This document shows, one piece after another, positions 11,769 to 22,367 of a stretch of DNA of 42,172 nucleotides. This DNA comes from Schoenoplectus triqueter (Eukaryota; Streptophyta; Magnoliopsida; Poales; Cyperaceae). Position 1 is the stretch's first letter, and each line of letters begins with the position of its first letter. Made by a program: the position numbers and the translations under genes. The notes below the pieces were generated by a model that was not told the DNA's origin, made no database searches, and worked only from the letters and a program-made list of their open reading frames with translations. The DNA lies in assembly GCA_964058805.1 (NCBI GenBank), contig CAXKVV010000482.1:1-42172 (forward strand). The letters run 5' to 3'.

Positions 11769-12690
11769 AGAATGACCAAAGATTACAAACTAGCTTCGTG
11801 GGCATATCATCTGACTCGGGTCGGATCCCGACTTTAAAAAGAAAAGAAATTTATAACACTTTGGTGGTTTGGGACAGTCTCATGATAACAAATTTTGCGG
11901 CGATTTTACACTTTGTTTTTGTAAAATTTTATAAAATAATAGAACAATGAATGTTATAAAGCCGAATGATTCAGATCATGCGAAGTTTATAGCTGAATTT
12001 TTGTTCGAATTTAATTTGGATCTCGATAGTTCAATTGATTTTCAGCTCGAGCTTGATTTAATTTCCGATTTATAGAAGATATAATATTAAAGAGAAATGA
12101 TTCAGTGTCACTAACTTTAATGGTATCTGATGTTATCAACTTATTATTTAAATCTAAATCATTAATCTTATTTTTTATGATAGATGTATGCTTGTAAAAT
12201 TTTAAATAATAATAAAAATTGAGCAGCTCACCAATATTAAAGTTGAGGAGAAAAAAAAACTCGTATAGTAAAGTCTTGACAAAATATATTATAGTTTCAA
12301 TTTTTAGTTCATATAGTATAAATTAAATAAGATAAGTAATTCCAACTCTCATCTCATTCTCAAAACTCAAAAGAGAGGCATGAAGTAATTCCTCATTTCA
12401 TCTTTCTCAACATCTTTTATTACTCTACAGGAGGGCTAAAGATATTATAAATTTCATTTTGATATTAGATATCGGACATTTCAAAATTATTGAACATTTT
12501 CATTTTGAAGAGGGGTAAAGTGATCCTTGTTCAGTCATGAGACCTTCAACCGAAAGTATGAAGCAATTAACTCATATAACTGGAATTTGCCCTTGGAGAA
12601 CTGCAGCACAAATCTAGACCTCAATAACTAATCCAGATCTAGAGTAACCCTCTCAATGTAGCAATCCCAGTAGTAGTTAACTATCAATTG

Positions 12691-12722
12691 TATAATATAT
12701 ACATATATATATATATATATAA
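12691..12722. repeat. (TA)n microsatellite
   Basis: Nearly uninterrupted TA dinucleotides in spacer DNA. Confidence 0.9.
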
Positions 12723-13692
12723 CCCAACATCCAACCATACTATAAATTATGGCAGTAGCAGTGATGTGACACACAATGGATATTTAAATTCAATATACAA
12801 GACGTCAAAGCTGCACTGGTTGACGGTAAACTGCATGACTGTCATGCTCTGGACAGTACTTACCACATAGTAACTTCCACAGGAAATCAGGATAAAATAA
12901 TAATCCAAGAATCCACTTTTACTTGTTAGATTAGTAAAACCAAAGAGTAGTTCATTTTCCAACTACATAAAATCTTACCTTTGCTCTGTAAATACGCCTT
13001 ACCCAAAACAGATTCTATTAAATCCCTTTTAAAAGCTTTTGCGGGTGTAGAATATATTAAATAAATACACCATTGTCCCTTGTTACCAGCATACAACCTT
13101 CTGAAAAATATTTCGCATATATTTGCAGGATTTTTTTCTCTCTAAACTATTTTCGAGTTGATAAATTAGATTAACAACACGTTGTCTGTTTTTTGCCACT
13201 TTTTTCCTCTATCATGGTTATCCGCACAGCTATTTTTTTATACAAAATTTAACCATTAATTGTAAGATATCGAAATATGTATAATTTTTTAGTAAAAAAC
13301 ATATTTGTTTTGAAAAAAAATCTATTTTTTTTATTAAAAACTCAGAAAGATAGAGAGGAAATTCAGTTTAAATTAATCACGCCATTCGATATTATTTATT
13401 GTGTTTTATAAACATAGTCTCAATATTGAATGAATATACAATATATCACGCGCGGAGCCAGTTTCTTTGATAAGTCTGAGCACAATTTACAATTTTGATA
13501 TATTCCAACTCAATTTCTTAATTATTTCTTAATTAAGCCTAGACACAAAAAGAATTTGAGTTGTATTTTTATAAGTCCAAAAAATAAAATTATTACTATC
13601 AAAGTTGTTGAAAAACATTCATCCCAGATACTAGCTTGTGCTTGTCTCCACTTGAACCTGCCCCTACAATATATATATAGAGAGATCTTACA

Positions 13693-14079
13693 GTGCTTCA
13701 CGAAGCAAAGAGGGGTTTTGCTTCAGTTTCAAATTTCTTATACCGAAAGTTCAAAATATCAATCTAATTAATATAATCTAGATATTGAAAAATTATTGAA
13801 TATCAAATTTTACTATTTTTGAAGCTTTGTAACTATTTTTTTGGATTTTTAAAAGATGACAATTTTATAGGTGCGCCTATCATTATTTTATTATTAATTT
13901 TGGGGTATTTTTTTAAAATCTGAAAAAAATAGTTAGAAAACTCCAAATATAATTAAATTTGATATTCCACAATATTTCAATATGTAGTTTATGTTGGATG
14001 AATTAGATTTGCAATTTGAACTTTAGTTTTGTGAGATTTTTTAGGCCGAAGTAAAACATCTCATTACTTCGCGAAGCAC
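13693..14079. mobile_element. Fold-back MITE upstream of the TT8-like gene
   Basis: The left end GTGCTTCACGAAGC is matched, inverted, by GCTTCGCGAAGCAC on the right. The complementarity continues through most of each half (for example GAATATCAAATTT in both arms), so the whole element could fold into one long imperfect hairpin of about 387 bp. It has no coding capacity. I did not find a clear target duplication. Confidence 0.6.
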
Positions 14080-14180
14080 CATAAAATATATATACAGTGC
14101 ATTCGGTTATGTCCTATTTTTCTGCTTTCACCTAATTTTAAATCATCTTTGGAAAATTCGCTATTTTTTAACCCGAATAT

Positions 14181-14183
<3 letters not shown>

Positions 14184-14217
<34 letters not shown>
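14184..14217. repeat. (TA)n microsatellite
   Basis: About 17 TA units, roughly 520 bp before the TT8-like start codon. Confidence 0.9.
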
Positions 14218-14219
<2 letters not shown>

Positions 14220-14454
14220 CAAGTAATGACATAATAATATTTTATTTAATTTAAGCATATTTCGGTTAATAGTCTTTTAAAATATAAACCAAATATTTTA
14301 TCGTGATTTTTGTCAATTAAATTGTCATTATGGTGATCCTGTGAATGATAACTTGACAAAAACATTAAAAAACAGAATCAGAGATCGAAATGGTCCAAGA
14401 ATTAAATTGCTACACCAAAACCCACCCATGGAACATAGACATAGTGTCCAATTC

Positions 14455-14460
14455 CACGTG
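14455..14460 (+). promoter_or_regulatory. G-box CACGTG upstream of the TT8-like gene
   Basis: CACGTG lies 280 bp before the ATG and is followed by a CT-rich stretch (about 14529-14547) typical of plant 5' UTRs. bHLH and bZIP proteins bind this hexamer, and TT8-type genes are known to be regulated partly by their own MYB-bHLH complex. The role here is inferred from position only. Confidence 0.35.
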
Positions 14461-14739
14461 GAGAACGAGCGCTGGTATGAACCGGCTGGTAGAGCGACCA
14501 GTCAAAAAAACTCTCAACTCTTCTTTCCTCTCTCTCTCTCTCTCACATAAAGACTCTTACCTCCCGTTCTTCCCTTTTGTGGGGGGCGCTGAGCGATAGA
14601 GAATCAGAGATCTAGGCCCTGTCTTCTTTCCCCTCCTCTCTGTCGTGTATGCGTACGCGTGTGCTGAAAGCCTGAAATATCATCACAAAATATTTCTCTT
14701 CACTAGAATAAAAAAAAACAACAGGAGTATCCATCTTTC

Positions 14740-17700
14740 ATGGCTACCCCCATCAGGCTTCAACAGGCACTACAATCCGTGGTGCAAAGCGTTCAATGGA
14801 CTTACAGTCTTTTCTGGCAACTCTGCCCGCAGCAAGGGTGAACATAAATATTCAGTCTTTTGCATTCTTCTCCTTTTCTGATAACTTTTCTTTTCTGATC
14901 TCAGAAACTTTTTTTGATAAGCCAGTATGGGGTGATCAGTTTCCTTCAGTGGAATATCATCCAGATATTTAAATTTTACAGATGCATTGCCACTGCCACC
15001 GAACAATAACATATATTTAGTATATATATTTATATATTTAGTTACTACATATATATACATAGTAATTACTAATTAGTAGAACAACTCATGCATGCTCACT
15101 AACTTGATGAACATACAACAATTGCATAGATGATATTGAGAACCTCGATTCAGTCTGAGTAAATTTAAGAGACATTATTATGAAAGATTAAGACAACAAG
15201 TATCTGCCCAATTAATGTCTTGTTCATGAAAGCAACCACACAGAAAACATTTATTGAAAAGCATCCTTTTTGAGTACCAATATAACATGACAGTACAAAT
15301 GAACGTAGGTTGCTGGTTTGGGCAGATGGATATTACAATGGGGCAATTAAGACGAGAAAAACGGTGCAGCCAATGGAGGTGAGCACGGAGGAAGCAGCAT
15401 TGCAGAGGAGCAAACAGCTGAGAGATCTATATGATTCTCTCGCCATAGGCGAGGCAGGTAGCCATACTACCCAGCGCCGCCCGTGTGCAGCGCTTTCACC
15501 AGAGGATCTCACCGAATCAGAATGGTTCTACCTCATGTGCATCTCCTACTCCTTCCCGCCTGGTGTTGGGTATGAAACTTTTTCTTTAACAAAACTTGAT
15601 TTTTTTTTTTTTACGATTTTATGCATTTGGTTATAGGTAGGACACATCTTATTGGCGGTTTTACCAAAATTTGTATTTTTATTTATAATTTTTGAGGAAT
15701 ACATTCAAGGCGCAGATAATTTATATTGGACAGGTACATTCTTAATTTTCAAGTAGCACGCATATATCTTAAAAACTTAAGACTGATTTGATAATTGTTT
15801 AGTTTTCATGATTTTTTTTAACATTTTAGTGCCGGGGTTTTAATAACTTAATTTATGAAGGATATAATCACGCATGAAACTAAATCCTTATATACAAAAT
15901 GAAAATATTTGAGAAGAATTCACCTTTCATCTCTGAGAAGACTCCCCCTCTCATCTCCTCCACCTCCGATAAAAATTGCACTCTTCTTCCTTTTGTTTAA
16001 AAGCAAATTTGCACATATATGGTTAAAAAATTCTCTCCAATGCAAACCCTAGTATAATTTTCAATTTTTCACCAATGAATTATTCTCACTATTTATTGTA
16101 TATTAATGAAAGTCATAATTGAAAACTATATCTTCTTTATTTATATTTTTATTGAGAAGTGAAGTAAACTCCTATAATTAAGAGTAAAATCTAGAAGGAC
16201 AGCTTCCTTCTTTTTTCAAAGCTTGCTTCGTGAAAAGGAATTATACAAAAGGAACAGAAAAATCAATACCTTCTTAATTCTGATAATATAATATATTCAA
16301 ATATCAAAAGTCAAAACCTAATCTCAGTAAATGTTTAGTAACTAGGGAGGCCGCAATACGTTATTGGCTACGAAAAAACGCTCGCGCATTTAGAAATATG
16401 TTGGGTTACTCAGGCCCATAATATTATAGCCCATATCCAGGCTTTGCTAAATTGAGTTCATTATTGCTGTTGGTAGAATTTAGCTTAGACTGCCCTTAGA
16501 GAGCCTAATATGTGAATTGCTATTTTGCTGGAGGCGCAGAGAGCTATAGCTTTTATACAAGAACGAAGAAGACTATTTGAACTGTAAAAGTTAGCTAATG
16601 GTGCTTGTTCATATCTAGGTTGCCAGGAAAGGCATATGCAAAGAGAAGACATGTATGGCTTGCTGGAGCAAATGAGGCCGATAGCAAAGTGTTTTCACGA
16701 GCCATCCTTGCCAAGGTAGTTGACCATATTACTGTCATACTTGTTGTGTTTGCACAGTACAAAAGTATTAAACATGAAGTTAATACATTACAATAGATTG
16801 TTCATCTTTTTGTTTTTTTACAAATAGAGTATATAAAAAGTGCCTAATGCTTAAGTGTTTGTCTCTTTCTTTATCTTTCATTTACTTGGCAGAAATTAAC
16901 TAAATTTACTTGATTCAACCGTTGTCTAACATTTCTTTCGCCTGCTTTTCCTTCTTGCATCAATTTCCTTGTCATGCAATGCGAATGGCCTACAATTTCA
17001 GAGTGCTTGCATCCAGGTAGGCATAATTTTCTTCAAAAAATATATAAAATATGCCGTTAATAAACTCTTACAGTATGCTTTCCTACCAGTTGTCTCTAAA
17101 TTATCCTCCATATCCTACAGACTGTGGTATGCATTCCCCTCATGGATGGTGTACTTGAATTGGGAACAACAGATAAGGCAAGTAAATGGTTTTGGTATTA
17201 CTTACATTCAAATACATCAGTTATCTAATGGAACTTTTCTGTGCTTTATCTGTAAATTGATTTTACGGCTTTCTTCAATTGAAATATATGCCAGAAGTAA
17301 AGGGCTTAGTAGCTCAAGTGGTAGTTAACTTGAATGATCTCCAAGAGATCATTTGTCCAAATCTCCATGAACACAAAATGAAATTTATGAGCTAGGTTCT
17401 TATTTTTCTCTCAAAAAAAAGAAACTATATGCCAGAAAGAAAAGTCGAAATTGATTCGAGATCAGTGACCTCATTTTATGATGTTAAATGCTTAACAATG
17501 CCCTTTCTCTCTAAAAAAAAAAGTGTTTAGCAATGACCTAATGAAAGAACAAATTATACAGGTTGAAGAAGACATAGGCCTAGTACAACACACAAAGAGC
17601 TTTTTCCCAGAGCACCAGGAAGTGCATATAATGCCAGCTCTATCAGAACAATCAACATCAAATCCCATTTCCAATACTGATTCACAACCCAAATTGAACC

Positions 17701-19430
17701 CCCAGAATTTTCCACATTGTATAAAAGACGACCAAGAGAATGAAGAGGAAGAAGACGATGAGGAAGGTGATGATGAAGAAGCCCAAGAGGACTCAGAAGA
17801 AGAAAATGTATCACTAAATATAAACCAAATAGACCCAACAACTAATTTTGCAACCACTGAACCGAGTGAGTTAATGCAACTGGAGATGTCGGAAGGGATA
17901 CGATTGGGATCTCCTGATGATTGCTCCAATAACTTTGATGCTGAATTGCAAATGCTTGGCATGTGTCATGATACTACTGATCAGGTGATACCAAGACAAG
18001 ATGACACATACCAGGGCTGGCACTTTTTGAATGAAGATCTGAGTGCTGGGTTTCCACAAACTTCAGGTAGCTCATGAAAATAAATGATGCTCTTTTTAAG
18101 AACAAAAAAAAAATGGGAGGATAGTAATGGAGCAAGACAAATTATGTTTGAGACTTTGAGTTTATGTTTTAATGAGATTTTCACTGGTTGATGCTATTTA
18201 TTGTTTCATTTTGCAGCTGAAATGCAAGATTTGTCCCCAGAAAATTCACACTATTCAGAAACTGTTTTAATCCTCATCCAGCATAGTCACATGCTCCACT
18301 CAAATTCAAATCTAAATCCCAATCTATCAAATTCTTCCAACTCAGTTTTTACCAGATGGAATTCAACAAGAAACATCCTGCCACCTTTAATTCCAGAAGG
18401 AACTGACAAAATATCACAACACTTGCTTAAGAAGGTTTTGATTGACATTCCCAACCTCCATTGCAGTAGTAAGGATGGAAATTTAGAGAAAAGTAAGGAC
18501 AGTGAAGCAGGAGGATGTGGGGAAAGCTTGAAAAAAAGCGCGTCGGTGCAAGATGAGCTGAGTGCAAATCATGTGCTGGCTGAGAGGAGGAGAAGAGAGA
18601 AGCTAAATGAAAGGTTCAGCATTCTTCGTTCATTGGTACCTTTTGTTACCAAGGTGCATACCTCCACTGTTTATTCTTTTTTCTGCCATTTCTATATGTA
18701 TTGTGGTTCAACAGTTTAAAGTAACCTGAGGTTACATAATCAAATTTTGTGCGAAGATTAAATTGGATAATTCATCTAGATGCAGGATCCATAAATTGTA
18801 ATACTTACTGATTTGAGTTTAAGAGGTTTGGGTTACATCGACGAAACATTGTAGAAAATGATTATATAGGATTATGCAACTTCGCAGCTGGACAAGGCTT
18901 CAATTTTAGGGGACACAATTGAGTATGTGAAGCAACTACGTAAACGCATACAAGAACTGGAGTCACGAAATAAGCAAGTGGAAACCAACCAGAAGTTGAA
19001 GAAAGTGCAGATTTCAGAGAAGAGAAAATTAAGAGCCATAGAAGGTGGAGACAGCAATGTGACAGGGAAGCCAGCACGGGGCACGGCCACAGACATTCAA
19101 GTATCTATCATCGAGCAAGATGCATTGTTGGAATTGCAATGCCCGCAGAAAGAAGGATTGTTAATAAAGATTATGCAAACACTTCATGACTTGAGGTTGG
19201 AAGTCATTTCAGTGAATTCATCCATGGAAGGTGGTATATTTGTCGCAGAATTCCGTGCCAAGGTAAGTTTCAAACATCACAGATCTGTACCTGCTGGTAT
19301 TCCACCATACTTTCCAGATGAAATATGACTGTAAATTTTTATTCCTTGCCAGGTGAAAGATGTGAATGGAAAAAGAGCAAACATTCTGGAAGTAAAGAAG
19401 GCACTTAACCGGACACTTGCAATACAATGA
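14740..19430 (+). CDS. TT8: TT8/AN1-type bHLH transcription factor (subgroup IIIf)
   Basis: bHLH partner of the MYB-bHLH-WD40 complex that switches on late anthocyanin and proanthocyanidin genes in the nucleus. Exons: 14740-14837, 15309-15569, 16619-16715, 17002-17016, 17121-17177, 17562-18066, 18217-18653, 18888-19262, 19353-19430; all phases agree, giving 640 residues. The N-terminal MYB-interacting region has WTYSLFWQLCPQQG, GYYNGAIKTRKTVQP and LSPEDLTESEWFYLMC. An acidic stretch follows at about 232-257, then MSEGIRLGSPDD, also seen in TT8. The bHLH is at about 462-515 (NHVLAERRRREKLNERF), with the His, Glu and Arg expected for E-box binding. An ACT-like domain runs from about 559 to 640. 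The residue after VTK is Leu; relatives usually have Met. The TT8 branch fits better than GL3/EGL3. Confidence 0.93.
17002..17016 (+). other. 15-nt microexon of the TT8-like gene (SACIQ)
   Basis: TTTCAG precedes 17002 and GTAGGC follows 17016. The five codons AGT GCT TGC ATC CAG fill exactly the gap between ILAK and TVVCIPL, which family members have as AKSA.IQTVVC. Both flanking introns are phase 0. Confidence 0.85.
17178..17179 (+). other. Non-canonical GC 5' splice site (GC-AG intron)
   Basis: Exon 17121-17177 ends ...GATAAG and is followed by GCAAGT. AAG/GCAAGT is the standard strong context for GC-AG introns. The next exon begins at 17562 after TATACAG and restores the family sequence (GTTDK then VEEDIG) in frame. 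Confidence 0.85.
17297..17425 (+). mobile_element. tRNA-derived SINE in a TT8-like intron
   Basis: A direct repeat TATATGCCAGAA flanks the segment (17285-17296 and 17426-17437). Inside are a Pol III box A-like TAGCTCAAGTGGTAG (17310-17324), a weaker box B-like TTGTCCAAATCTCC (17353-17366) and a 3' A-rich tail. The length of about 129 bp fits a plant SINE. It lies in sense orientation in the GC-AG intron. Confidence 0.7.
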
Positions 19431-19807
19431 TTAAAGCAAACTACTATTACATATATATATTATAATGGACATAAATACTTATTTTTTTCTTCTAGCTTTG
19501 AAAACACTAAAAGAAATTCTAGAATGTAATATGAGTTTCTACATTCGAATTTGGACTAGTGGTAGTACGTGAAAAGTGAAAACACAAAGCATGCATTATG
19601 CTGTGTTGTCCTGTCCTTAATGTCAGCCAGTTCTAAACTTCTAATCCTTTTTGGTCATATTTAGCAACTTAGGCTAAAAAGAGCAATTTTATCCATATAA
19701 AATTGTTGGGGCTCTAAAATTTATTGTCTATACTCTGTAGTACAATATTTCTCATTGTTCTATATTTTAGTCGTTAAACCAAGACAACTTTCTTTCAATC
19801 AACCAAA
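19431..19807. other. Short spacer between convergent TT8-like gene and Topors-like pseudogene
   Basis: Presumably the 3' UTRs of the two convergent genes. A TA-rich stretch follows the TT8-like stop codon. No further feature was recognised. Confidence 0.5.
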
Positions 19808-21421
19808 TCAGGATTCTCTATCATCACCTACAAAAAGCAAATCCTTGTCTTGACCAGCAAGACCAGGTGTATCCAAATCACTGTTTCTCGCTCCATGACC
19901 AACAGATAGTTCAGACGTATCCAAATGACTATTTCTTACGTACTGATATCTGGGCCAGCCTAACCTTTTCACGCAAGCTTTATCATAAGCATTGATATTT
20001 TGAACCCGAGGCAATGAAAAGTTCAACCTCATTCACAAACTGATTTGTGTATTCCAGAAGAAAAGGCCTAGCTGCATTTGCAAAGAGACCCCTAAATTCT
20101 TCGCGTTTTTTTTCTGGGGTACAATTTAGACTCTCCCTCTCTTGCCTACATTAGAATATTGCATGTACTCTGATAAACACACCGTAGAAATTACAAAAGT
20201 AGAAAATTAAATCGACCTATGCAGAAATCAAAGGAATCTTAAAAAAAATTAGAGAATACCTTTTCATGAAGTATTCTATCATTCCATGAATGTGGCAAAG
20301 GATAATGTCAACATCCTTCTCCTGCAGAACATGTAACCCACAAACTTACATATAAATTTTGATTTCTCTCATTATCTGCACCTTAGTAATAATTGCAAGT
20401 TTGATGTGCCTAATTGATTGGAAGCACATGTCTGCAGAACAGCTTGAATTTCCCGCCTCAGCCAATTTGCACCCACATATTTTTGTGAAGGTACTTGCAT
20501 TTTTTCCAGTATTGTACAACATCAGCTCCATTATTTCCTACATCTATCCATAAAAAGTAAAGTGAGTTCCCGATTCAGTGGGAAATTCACAAGGTGCACA
20601 ACTTAAACCAAAAATAAAGAACATAATGCACATGTAGGGCTGGAGAGTACCAAGTTGTATAATGACCTACAGGCTACAAGCAAACCTTATATAACCACAC
20701 CTTTGCTTGTGTTATAAACATGCAATTTCAGCATATAAGCATCTGACAGAGGCCTGAAAAACATGTGATGATGTTAAAAATCTGACCAACAAAAGACAGC
20801 TAAGATTGATACATGCTCTAATAAAGCATTATCTATACACATAAATAAACAAAGAAAGTATTGTTCTCTCTTACATAAAGTCTCTGAAAGGATCTGCAAA
20901 TAAACACCGTGTATTATTGAAAAATTTGGGCCTGCAGTTGGTATGATGAAACAGACAGCCAGTAAACATCACCATAAGTTTGATAGCAGTATAATTTTGT
21001 TCAGAGATGACATCTTCACTGTTCTATCAGTACATTCAGGCAACTAAATTACCACACAGCATGCATATGTTTGAGTACTGAAGTTGCATACGGGTAATGG
21101 CTGATGTACTATGGCTCACTAGGACGGATCATCCTGGCCGTTCAAACAATCACCAACATCAAGGCTAAATGGGATAATGACATTCATTCCAAACAGACTC
21201 TCAGAAATGTGTTAATTGTCAAGAAAAAAAAAAGACAAGGACCTTGCAAAGGGGACAGACGAAAGAAAAGGGCTTTGAGCGCTTGATTGCAACAAAACTC
21301 AGCCATTCGCCAATACACTCGTAGTACAAAGAATCTATCAAGGGAAAAGAAAATTAAAAGCACTTGAGTATAATTGAATATAGATTAGGCTTAAAAACCA
21401 AAATTGATACCAATTAAGCAA

Positions 21422-21471
<50 letters not shown>

Positions 21472-21583
21472 GGGAGAGAGTACGGAAACATCGGCCTAAG
21501 TATGCTTCGTCTCTGATAGGTCCGAGACAGATCGGGCATGGCTGCTTCTCGGTTTCGGAGGTTCGAGAACTGGAGGCCTCCAT
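19808..21583 (-). pseudogene. Topors-like RING E3 ubiquitin ligase pseudogene
   Basis: Exon 21484-21583 starts MEASSSRTSE and holds CPICLGPIRDEAYLGRCF; exon 21243-21334 completes the RING (ECIGEWLSFVAIK, CPLCK) in frame. Later pieces match plant Topors: 20875-20893 and about 20687-20740 (LSDAYMLKLHVYNTSKG), about 20450-20515 (YWKKCKYLHKNMW, then WLRREIQAVLQ), about 20262-20330 (EKDVDIILCHIHGMIEYF) and about 19808-20120 (AARPFLLEYTNQFVNEVELF, then INAYDKACVKRLGW). Lesions: the fifth zinc ligand (Cys in CFH..C) is Tyr; a frameshift near 20464-20469; CAG followed by ACATGT where a GT donor is expected; another frameshift near 20003-20008. Intact relatives act as nuclear ubiquitin or SUMO ligases; this copy is unlikely to work. 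Confidence 0.75.
21427..21466. repeat. (GA)n microsatellite inside the first Topors-like intron
   Basis: About 20 GA units. On the coding (minus) strand this is a CT tract starting about 17 bases after the exon 1 donor site at 21483. Confidence 0.9.
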
Positions 21584-21818
21584 TACTGGAACTAAATGAC
21601 AGATGCTCTCTCTCTACTTTTCTAATTTTCTTCGTTTTTTTTTTAACTTTTGACTAGGCCTCGCTCCTTTCCTTTATCTGTGAACTTAAACTAGGCTTTC
21701 ATTAAAAAAAAACTTAAACTAGGCCAAGAGCCCACTTAAAATGGGGCCCATATAGATTTCTTCCTCTCTTTTTGTTTCTCTTTTTAACGACTCGCTGATT
21801 TCGGACCGTTGGATCCGC

Positions 21819-22001
21819 AATTCGAAAATCTTTGCTGAAATCATTCGAGTGTGTTCGCATTCTCCTCTAAATTGTGGAGCCCAACGATTGTGAGTGTGAC
21901 CCGTTGCGTTTGTGATTTAATTCTGGTTAATGTTAGTCGTTGGGCTCCACAATTTAGAGAATGCGAAAGCACTCGAATGATTTCAGTAAGATTTTCGAAT
22001 T
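21819..22001. repeat. Long inverted repeat able to form a hairpin
   Basis: Left arm 21819-21887 (69 nt) and right arm 21937-22001 (65 nt) are reverse complements, apart from two short mismatch/indel sites and one 3-nt insertion. A spacer of about 49 nt separates them. Both arms contain AATTCGAAAATCTT, AAATCATTCGAGTG and TGTGGAGCCCAACGA. No typical TIR-transposon ends are obvious. It lies about 240 bp upstream of the Topors-like start codon. Confidence 0.9.
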
Positions 22002-22024
22002 ATTTGAAGGGACATTTTTATGAA

Positions 22025-22367
22025 GGGAAGGAATCCCTTGACAATGGATTATTTTGACAATTTTGATAATGAATTTTTTAATAAATATTAAAAAAATTAT
22101 AGATATGTTTTTTTTTTTATAGATTGATGGTGATTCAAATTTCATGCGATTTCATTAATTTTTGATAGTTCATTAAAATATTAATAATTTATAATTGTTC
22201 TAATTTAACAATCTTTGATAGACTATCAAACGATAATAAAATTACATAAAATTTAAATCATCATCAATCTATAAATAGAAGAACACATCTATAAGATTTT
22301 TTTCATATTTATTTAAAAATTCATTATCAAGATTGTCAAAATTGTCATTGTCAAGTGATCCCTTCCC
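22025..22367. mobile_element. Fold-back Mutator-like MITE
   Basis: The ends are GGGAAGGAATCCCTTGAC and, inverted, GGGAAGGGATCACTTGAC. Inverted similarity continues through nearly the whole 343 bp (GACAATTTTGA, GATAATGAATTTTT, ATAGATTGATG in both arms). The 9-bp flanks TTTTATGAA and TTTCATGAA differ at one base, which fits a Mutator-type duplication. It has no coding capacity. Confidence 0.75.

Larger units (their letters stand above)
9275..13692. other. AT-rich intergenic region without a recognised gene
   Basis: I looked for the missing N-terminal exon of the KAPP-like gene in the first kilobase and found no convincing candidate. From about 10270 the sequence is very AT-rich with transposon-like debris, including a degenerate element at 11170-11768 and a (TA)n tract at 12691-12722. 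Short reading frames here show no recognisable motifs. Confidence 0.6.

Noticed and set aside
17492..17962. Minus-strand 156-codon frame rich in Ser
   Set aside because: The antisense of the acidic GAA/GAG run in exon 6 of the TT8-like gene; no independent support.
14740..19430. GL3/EGL3 (trichome-type) bHLH assignment
   Set aside because: The N-terminal WTYSLFWQLCPQQG, the acidic stretch and EGIRLGSPDD match the TT8/AN1 branch better than GL3.
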